Part shown: piece by piece, positions 7,481-14,769 of the stretch
Layout: each line of letters starts with the position of its first letter
Numbering within the stretch: position 1 is the first letter of the stretch
NCBI GenBank assembly: GCA_946479005.1
Contig: CAMLEM010000007.1
Coordinates: forward strand, 1-14,769
Direction: 5' to 3'
DNA length: 14,769 nt
From: an uncultured Chitinophagaceae bacterium
GTDB taxonomy: Bacteria; Bacteroidota; Bacteroidia; Chitinophagales; Chitinophagaceae
Position numbers and translations under genes: made by a program
Notes under the pieces: generated by a model
What the model saw: the letters and a program-made list of their open reading frames with translations, nothing else
What the model was told of the DNA's origin: nothing
Database searches by the model: none

Positions 7481-10400
7481 ATGCCGAATCCAATTCCCGT
7501 GATTGCTATACTGCTATGCACATTATGTGCATCAGCACAGGGAGTTCCCGGCTTCGGCGTTCATTTGAAAAGCGGGACAGTCACTCCTGAAAGAAATATC
7601 ACCGATACCAATCTTGCCCGTTTCAACCAGCAAAGCGCCCGTTCCGGGGGGAAGAATTTCCTGGTCATCCAGTTTGACCGGGTGCTTTCGGAAACGGAGA
7701 AAGCGACCCTGGGGTCGATGGGCATTCACCTGCACGATTTCATTCCCAATCTCGCTTATACGGCAACGGTTAGTGGTGATCTCAACGCTTCCACTTTAAG
7801 ATCGTTCAGTGCGCGTTCGATCATTTCCCTGTCGCCGCTGCAAAAAATGGAACCCTCGCTTGCCGCCGGGAATATTCCCTCCTGGTCAGTGAGGGAAGCA
7901 GGTGCCATTGAAGCCTGGATCAGCCATCCGGCCGGATTTTCAACCGGGGAGGTGATCGGGGCACTAAAAGATAAAGGAGTGGAACTCCTCTCCACGGAAC
8001 TGAAAGAATACCGGGTGCTCTCGATTCGTGTTGAACCGGCCCGATTGATTGAAATTGCTGAACTGCCCTGCATCGAATACATACAGCCTGCCCCTCCGCC
8101 TGCTTCACCGCTTAACGTGGAGAGTCTTTGGCTTTCCCGGGCGAATGTTTTGAAAGCTCCCCTAGTGGTGGGAGGAAAAGCGTTGACCGGGAATGGGGTG
8201 ACCATCGGTATCGGTGATGACGGCGACCCCCAAACCCATTTGGATTTCAAGGGAAGGCTGATAAACAGAACGGGGTGGTATCCAGCCAACCACGCGACCC
8301 ACGTGAATGGAACAGCCGGCGGGGCGGGGCTGATCAATGAATTGTATGAAGGCTATGCACCGAAAGCCACCCTCGTTACCCAAATGTTCGATGGCATAAT
8401 CAGCAATGCTCCGCGATATGTGACAGATCACGGAATGGTCATCACCAATAATTCTTATGGGTTCGTGGTCAATGATTGTCCTTTCAACGGGCTGTATGAC
8501 CTGCCGGCGAGGGTCATTGACCAGTTGGCCATTGATATACCAGCCCTGACCCACGTGGTAGCCGCCGGAAACGATGGCAACCGCGTTTGCGCTCCTTATG
8601 CCCAGGGTTTTCATACGGTGCTGGGAGGATACCAGACGGCGAAGAATGTGATAACGGTGGGAAGTACTAATGTAAGAGGAGAAGTTGGAAGCACTTCCAG
8701 TCGCGGACCAGTAAAGGATGGTAGGATAAAACCTGAGATCACTTCCACAGGGGTATTCCTGCCTTCCACCTGGGGTGGCAATATTTATAGTTACAACACA
8801 GGAACCAGTATGGCGGCGCCCGGAGTTTCCGGAGGGCTTGCCCTCCTGGTGGAACAGTACCGCGCTGCCAATGGCAACCTGGACCCGGAATCCGGCCTGC
8901 TGAAAGCCTACCTCCTGAACAGTGGATTTGATGCGGGTAATGCCGGTCCTGATTTCAAATTTGGTTTCGGAAGAATGAACCTTAACCGCGCTTCTTCGAT
9001 GATGGAGAATAACCGGGTCTTCAACACCACTGTGTCACAGGGCATAACCAATACACACCAGGTAAACGTTCCGGCGAACACAGCCCAGTTGAAAGTGGCC
9101 TTATACTGGCTGGATCCGCCGGCTTCCATTCTCTCAGCAAAAACGCTTGTGAATGATCTCGACCTTGTGGTGGAGTCTGGGAGTGGCACAGTGTTGCCTT
9201 TCAGGCTCGATACAACAGCGGCAAATCTGGATGCCGCGGCTACCACAGGCGCTGACCACGTCAACAATATTGAGCAGGTGGTGATCTCCAATCCCACGCC
9301 GGGACCTTTTGATCTGAAAGTGACCGGCACTTCCATTGTTCAAAACCCTTCGCAGGAATATTTCCTGGTATACGATTTTGTGCCGGTGAGCCTGGCGCTT
9401 ACCAACCCCATTGGAGGAGAACACTTCCTGGAATCTGTTATTTCCAACCTGGATTCGGTACATATCCAGTGGGATAGTTATGGAACCAGCGAAAGCGGGT
9501 TTACAGTTGAATTCTTTAACGGAAGTACCTGGACCACGCTGAGCGCCGCGGTGGAAGGATGGAAACGCATTTTAGGCTGGAAGGTTCCGCAAAACCTGAG
9601 CACCAATGCCGCAAGGATCAGGGTAACAGGCAATACCAGCCTGCTCCAATCCACCAGCGAGCCTTTTGTGATCCATCCTACACCCGATCTCGACCTTTCC
9701 CTAAATCAATGCGAAGGTTACATTGCCATTGAATGGAATTCACTGTTGGGTGTGACCGATTATGAAGTGATGCTGTTACAGGGAAATCAATGGGCAACAG
9801 TGGCAACGGTCAACCAGTTGAACTATGTATTCAGCGGATTGTCGGCCGACAGTGTTTATTGGGTGACCATTCGTCCCCTGGTGAACGGAACACCGGGCAG
9901 AAGAGCCGTCGCTGTAGCACGACGCCCGTATAATGGGAATTTCCTGTCGGGTATCTCGTACGATGATCTTTCACTTGTTTCCATCTTCTCCCCTTCCCGT
10001 TCAGGAAGAGAGAATACCTCTACTGCACTCACCTCATCGGAAACCGTTACCATCCGGATCAAGAACCTGGATGATGTAGCCGTTTCGGGAAATATCAATG
10101 TGAGCTATTCATTGAACGGAACGCCGATGGATGCTGCTGTGATCGCTCCCGTTATACCGGCGGGGGGAACCTATGACCATAGCTTTGGCGTAACCGCTGA
10201 TCTTTCCGCTACCGGTAACTACCTGATAGAGGCAGCGATCAGCTCAATCAACGATCCCGTGCCGGAAAATAATTTGCTGGCAAGAACAGTACGCCAGTTA
10301 GAGAACGACGCGATAGTCAGCGGTGATCTGCCCTGGTTGGATGACCTGGAAACCCTGCCGGTACAGGAACACCTTACCGACCGTATGGGCCTTACAGGGG

Positions 10401-12877
10401 CGGACCGTTATGATTTCATCAGTGGAAATAACGATACCGGTCGCATCAGGAGTTTCATTAATACCGGTATCGCTTATTCAGGATCAAAGGCATTGACGCT
10501 CGACTCCTGGATCTCCAGCAAGGGTACGGTTGACAGCCTTACAGCAACCTTCAACCTGGGCAGCTTCACAACCACGGATGACATAAGAATTGATTTTCGT
10601 TATAAGAATCACGGCCAGCGCTCCAATGCAGCAAACCGGGTCTGGATCAGGGGAAGTGACCAGGACAACTGGATCGAGATCTATGATCTCTATGCTAACC
10701 AGGCACCCAATGACGGAAGCTATAAACTGATGCACAGCGTGGAGATCAATGATTCGCTGGCGGCATATTCACAGAACTATTCAACCAGCCTGCAGCTGAG
10801 AATGGGGCAATGGGGGCTTCATATGGCTGCCGACAATGAATCAGGTGCCGGTTATAGTTTCGATGATTTCAGGATCTACCGGGCCATTGACGACATTCAA
10901 CTCATTTCCATCGATACACCGGTACTGATCACCTGCGGGTTGAGTGCGATGGTGCCTGTAAAGGTGGTTGTGAGGAACACCTCCGCATCGGTGATCAACA
11001 ATATCCCGATCTTCCTGGAAGTGGATGGAACTCCAGTGGCCAGTGAGATCATTCCTTCCATACCCGCGAACGATACCATTCATTACACTTTCATCGCCCT
11101 GGCAAACCTGGCCAGCTTCGGGGATCACCTGGTTGAGGTTTATGTGGACCTGCCTTCCGATAACGTGCCGGAAAATGACACATTGCAAATCATCGCCAGG
11201 AATGTAAAACTCGTGAACAGTTTTCCCTACCTGGAAAATTTTGAAAATGGCGATGGCACCTGGTACACCATCGACAGCTCCCGTGGCAGCTGGGATTATG
11301 GAACACCTTCCTCGGCAAAAATCAACCGCGCGGCCAGTGGTAATAAAGCCTGGAAGACGAATATCTACGGTTATTATAACAACAATGAAACAAGCTACCT
11401 GTATTCTCCCTGTTTCGATGTATCGTCGATGAGCATACCCACACTGAGCTTTAGCCTCTCCCTGGATATCGAAGACGGCGGTGCTATAAATTTCTATGAT
11501 GGGGCCTGGATGGATTATTCAACTGACGGCGGATTCACCTGGCAACGCCTGGGCGGCGTAGGCCAGGGAACAAACTGGTATAACAGGAATTACTCCGGTC
11601 AGCAGGTATGGAGCCAGCAGGATTACCAGAGATGGCACGTGGCTACGATTCCTTTGCCAACCTCAAATTCTCTTCGGTTCAGATTTGGCTTCCGCTCTGA
11701 TGAAGGACTTACCAAAGATGGCATCGCGATCGACGACATCCATATCTATGATAATCTCTATGGAATTTATACCGGCACCGGTGAGAGCCCTGCTTCCGTG
11801 CAGCCGGTGGTGAATGGGTCAAACTGGATCGATTTCCTCGTGGGTGGCCAGCTCATTGCTTCTGTTAACCCTGGTGGACAGGACCTGGGGAGTACGGAGG
11901 CAAAATCCTATGTGCACACCGGGGGCGTTCGCGTCAACAAGCAGCAATATTATCACGACAGGAATATCACCATCAAGCCCACAAACGTGAACCTGCCGGA
12001 TTCGGCCATCGTGAGATTTTATTTTCTCGATTCAGAGACCGAAGCGCTGATAAATGCGACAGGCTGTCCTGGTTGTTATAAGCCTTCGATGGCCTATGAG
12101 CTGGGGGTGACGAAATACAGTGATCCCAATGATACCTATGAAAATGGCACGCTGGCAGACAACCTGCAGGGCAATTACCTTTTCATCAATGCTGCAAAAG
12201 CCGTAAAGGTTCCATTCGACAAAGGATATTATGCGGAGTTCAGCGTGAAAGATTTTTCTGAGTTCTGGCTGAACAACGGGGGATTTGACAACAATACGCC
12301 CTTACCCGCGGAGCTCATCAGTTTCACCGCCACTAAGAACGGTTCTGATGTGTTGTTGAAATGGACAACGGCATCGGAGCAGGATGTGGATCATTTTGAA
12401 GTGGAAGTGGCCAGGGGGAACCAGGATTACATTCTCGGGCAGTTCATTAAACTGGGAGATCAACCCTCCGCGGGAAATTCCACTACTGAGCAGCATTATG
12501 TTTTTACCGACCAGGAGCTAAATAAATCAGGAAACCGTTATTACAGGCTTCGGATCGTTGACATAGATGGCAGGGTAAAATACTCTCCCGTCAGGATCGT
12601 TTCCTTCAACACCGAATTCACCTGGCAGGTTTATCCCAATCCCTCGGATGGCAGGTTCACCTTAAGCAGCCAGGCGATGCCGGGTGAGTGGATCCGGTTA
12701 AGGGTGCTCAACACGGACGGGAAGACGCTTAAGGAGCAGGAGTTAAGAGGCACAGGCTTTGCCCAGTCGATACCTGTCGATCTCTCGCATCCGGGTTTCG
12801 CACCCGGCATTTACCTCCTGGAGGTTTCAACGGACTCAGGGAAACAGGTATTCCGGCTGGTGAAGCAGCAGCCATAA
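7481..12877 (+). CDS. Secreted subtilisin-family (S8) multidomain protease with T9SS type A sorting domain
   Basis: This is a 1798-residue serine endopeptidase exported by Sec and then the type IX system. Residues 1-19 are a signal peptide ending ASA before Gln20. Residues 59-120 and 141-203 look like two copies of a pro-domain. The catalytic domain spans about 235-505: Asp246 (GIGDDGD), His271 (HATHVNGT), oxyanion Asn364 (AAGNDG) and Ser443 (GTSMAAPG). A beta-barrel domain with TLVNDLDL (555-562) follows to about 635 and resembles that of KP-43-type subtilases. Next come an Ig-like module (635-730), FN3 (732-815), two pairs of CARDB-like plus MAM-like modules (about 830-1135 and 1137-1425), a beta-sandwich with GCPGC (to about 1600), and an FN3-like linker from PLPAELISF (about 1606). 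The T9SS tail starts near 1713, with VYPNPSDGRF. TAA directly upstream fixes the start; no clear ribosome site precedes it. Confidence 0.95.
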   Translation: MPNPIPVIAILLCTLCASAQGVPGFGVHLKSGTVTPERNITDTNLARFNQQSARSGGKNFLVIQFDRVLSETEKATLGSMGIHLHDFIPNLAYTATVSGDLNASTLRSFSARSIISLSPLQKMEPSLAAGNIPSWSVREAGAIEAWISHPAGFSTGEVIGALKDKGVELLSTELKEYRVLSIRVEPARLIEIAELPCIEYIQPAPPPASPLNVESLWLSRANVLKAPLVVGGKALTGNGVTIGIGDDGDPQTHLDFKGRLINRTGWYPANHATHVNGTAGGAGLINELYEGYAPKATLVTQMFDGIISNAPRYVTDHGMVITNNSYGFVVNDCPFNGLYDLPARVIDQLAIDIPALTHVVAAGNDGNRVCAPYAQGFHTVLGGYQTAKNVITVGSTNVRGEVGSTSSRGPVKDGRIKPEITSTGVFLPSTWGGNIYSYNTGTSMAAPGVSGGLALLVEQYRAANGNLDPESGLLKAYLLNSGFDAGNAGPDFKFGFGRMNLNRASSMMENNRVFNTTVSQGITNTHQVNVPANTAQLKVALYWLDPPASILSAKTLVNDLDLVVESGSGTVLPFRLDTTAANLDAAATTGADHVNNIEQVVISNPTPGPFDLKVTGTSIVQNPSQEYFLVYDFVPVSLALTNPIGGEHFLESVISNLDSVHIQWDSYGTSESGFTVEFFNGSTWTTLSAAVEGWKRILGWKVPQNLSTNAARIRVTGNTSLLQSTSEPFVIHPTPDLDLSLNQCEGYIAIEWNSLLGVTDYEVMLLQGNQWATVATVNQLNYVFSGLSADSVYWVTIRPLVNGTPGRRAVAVARRPYNGNFLSGISYDDLSLVSIFSPSRSGRENTSTALTSSETVTIRIKNLDDVAVSGNINVSYSLNGTPMDAAVIAPVIPAGGTYDHSFGVTADLSATGNYLIEAAISSINDPVPENNLLARTVRQLENDAIVSGDLPWLDDLETLPVQEHLTDRMGLTGADRYDFISGNNDTGRIRSFINTGIAYSGSKALTLDSWISSKGTVDSLTATFNLGSFTTTDDIRIDFRYKNHGQRSNAANRVWIRGSDQDNWIEIYDLYANQAPNDGSYKLMHSVEINDSLAAYSQNYSTSLQLRMGQWGLHMAADNESGAGYSFDDFRIYRAIDDIQLISIDTPVLITCGLSAMVPVKVVVRNTSASVINNIPIFLEVDGTPVASEIIPSIPANDTIHYTFIALANLASFGDHLVEVYVDLPSDNVPENDTLQIIARNVKLVNSFPYLENFENGDGTWYTIDSSRGSWDYGTPSSAKINRAASGNKAWKTNIYGYYNNNETSYLYSPCFDVSSMSIPTLSFSLSLDIEDGGAINFYDGAWMDYSTDGGFTWQRLGGVGQGTNWYNRNYSGQQVWSQQDYQRWHVATIPLPTSNSLRFRFGFRSDEGLTKDGIAIDDIHIYDNLYGIYTGTGESPASVQPVVNGSNWIDFLVGGQLIASVNPGGQDLGSTEAKSYVHTGGVRVNKQQYYHDRNITIKPTNVNLPDSAIVRFYFLDSETEALINATGCPGCYKPSMAYELGVTKYSDPNDTYENGTLADNLQGNYLFINAAKAVKVPFDKGYYAEFSVKDFSEFWLNNGGFDNNTPLPAELISFTATKNGSDVLLKWTTASEQDVDHFEVEVARGNQDYILGQFIKLGDQPSAGNSTTEQHYVFTDQELNKSGNRYYRLRIVDIDGRVKYSPVRIVSFNTEFTWQVYPNPSDGRFTLSSQAMPGEWIRLRVLNTDGKTLKEQELRGTGFAQSIPVDLSHPGFAPGIYLLEVSTDSGKQVFRLVKQQP

Positions 12878-12908
12878 AAAACGATCCCGTTCAGCGAGGA
12901 ACGGGATC
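12876..12908 (-). terminator. Terminator of the 67-residue protein gene, in the convergent gap with the protease
   Basis: A perfect 9-bp stem (GATCCCGTT at 12883-12891 with AACGGGATC at 12900-12908) has an 8-base loop. Read on the minus strand it is followed by a run of six T, made from the A-tract that begins in the protease stop codon. On the plus strand no T-run follows, so any effect on the protease transcript would be weaker. Confidence 0.75.
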
Positions 12909-12932
12909 ATCTATCTGCGAGAATAATTTCGG

Positions 12933-13136
12933 TTACCAGCCTTGCTTGGCAATTCCAGCCTCGATCGCAGCCATCGCCTTTTCAGCGTTTACGAGGGTAG
13001 TAAGCTTATTTCCCTTACCGTCGTCGCCCTGCACCATATACGCGCCCTTAGCTGTCTTCTTTATCACTGCATTCTGAATGGGAACGCCTTTTTCTTTGGT
13101 TTTTACGTTATAAGCCGTGAGTTGTACATCTGCCAT
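12933..13136 (-). CDS. 67-residue protein of unknown function
   Basis: A small, soluble, basic protein with no signal peptide or membrane helix. It is rich in Lys, Ala and Gly and has no cysteine. It reads MADVQLTAYNVKTKEKGVPI, then IKKTAKGAYMVQGDDGKGNK and LTTLVNAEKAMAAIEAGI. The layout (a short N-terminal strand, VKTKEKG, then GAYMVQGDDGKGNK) recalls the short zinc-ribbon family DUF5679, with the cysteine positions replaced by other residues; this is my inference from memory. Codon use and the dedicated terminator support a real gene. It is monocistronic, lying between gyrB and the protease and separated from gyrB by that gene's terminator. I cannot assign a role. Confidence 0.7.
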   Translation of the reverse strand: MADVQLTAYNVKTKEKGVPIQNAVIKKTAKGAYMVQGDDGKGNKLTTLVNAEKAMAAIEAGIAKQGW

Positions 13137-13155
13137 TTTCGATCGTTTTTTAGTT

Positions 13156-13174
13156 AGTAATGCCTGAAATTACT
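13156..13174. other. Short inverted repeat upstream of the 67-residue protein gene
   Basis: AGTAAT (13156-13161) and ATTACT (13169-13174) form a perfect 6-bp inverted repeat around a 7-base centre, about 20 bases upstream of the gene's ATG at 13136. It could be an operator or a leader hairpin. It is short and AT-rich, so chance is a fair explanation. Confidence 0.25.
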
Positions 13175-13215
13175 GAATCCCCTCCTTTTAAGGCTTAAAT
13201 TTTAGTTATACCCAC

Positions 13216-13241
13216 AAAAAAGCCCCGGTCAAACCAGGGCT
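13216..13241 (-). terminator. gyrB: Intrinsic terminator downstream of gyrB
   Basis: On the minus strand AGCCCTGGT (13241-13233) pairs with ACCGGGGCT (13229-13221) across a 3-base loop: 9 bp with one G-T. It is followed by a run of six T. It lies about 28 bases after the gyrB stop and isolates gyrB from the small gene downstream. Confidence 0.9.
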
Positions 13242-13269
13242 AATTTCTTTACACTCAACTATTTATACA

Positions 13270-14769
<1,500 letters not shown>

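Noticed and set aside
7499..7540. Lipoprotein signal in the protease, from cysteines at residues 13 and 16
   Set aside because: Neither ILLC nor CTLC fits the lipobox, and ASA followed by Gln20 is a good signal peptidase I site.
8162..8614. Minus-strand open frame of 150 codons inside the protease gene
   Set aside because: It is a shadow of the catalytic domain; the sense frame carries Asp246, His271 and Asn364.

Overview
The window comes from the chromosome of a member of the Bacteroidota, most likely near Chitinophagales. Three things point there. The large secreted protease ends in a type IX secretion (Por/T9SS type A) sorting domain. Several starts lack a clear Shine-Dalgarno sequence, and some promoters carry a TAnnTTTG-like -7 box. 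The family wording of NuoA-D, Mfd and GyrB also fits. Base composition looks close to 50% GC by eye. The content is mostly ordinary housekeeping plus one large exported enzyme and two structured intergenic repeats.

Layout. 1-2373, minus strand: the 5' part of a complex I operon in the order nuoA-nuoB-nuoC-nuoD, tightly overlapping, with nuoD running off the left edge. 2419-2550: a 132-bp imperfect inverted repeat. 2559-3278, minus: a stand-alone FAD/NAD(P)H oxidoreductase of the ferredoxin-NADP reductase fold, which lies upstream of nuoA in the same direction. 3420-3740, plus: a small exported protein with a carboxypeptidase-regulatory-like beta-sandwich, followed by an intrinsic terminator. 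3862-7299, plus: mfd, the transcription-repair coupling factor, full length. 7272-7426: a second structured repeat that overlaps the 3' end of mfd. 7481-12877, plus: a 1798-residue subtilisin-family protease with a doubled pro-region, many beta-sandwich modules and a T9SS tail. 12933-13136, minus: a 67-residue protein of unknown function. 13270-14769, minus: the C-terminal 499 residues of gyrB, with its terminator at 13216-13241.

How the genes fit together. NuoA-D form part of the membrane/peripheral-arm junction of NADH:quinone oxidoreductase. The flavin reductase upstream could be co-transcribed with them, because no convincing terminator separates them except the repeat hairpin. Mfd and GyrB are unrelated housekeeping DNA-transaction proteins. 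The protease and the small beta-sandwich protein are envelope or secreted products. No intergenic stretch exceeds about 190 bp. I found no tRNA, rRNA, CRISPR array, transposase or phage gene.

The most unusual material is the pair of repeats. They differ in sequence but share a design: inverted arms of roughly 40 nt, each built of about four degenerate 9-10-nt units, around a loop with its own small hairpin. I did not find a multi-gene system that looks new.
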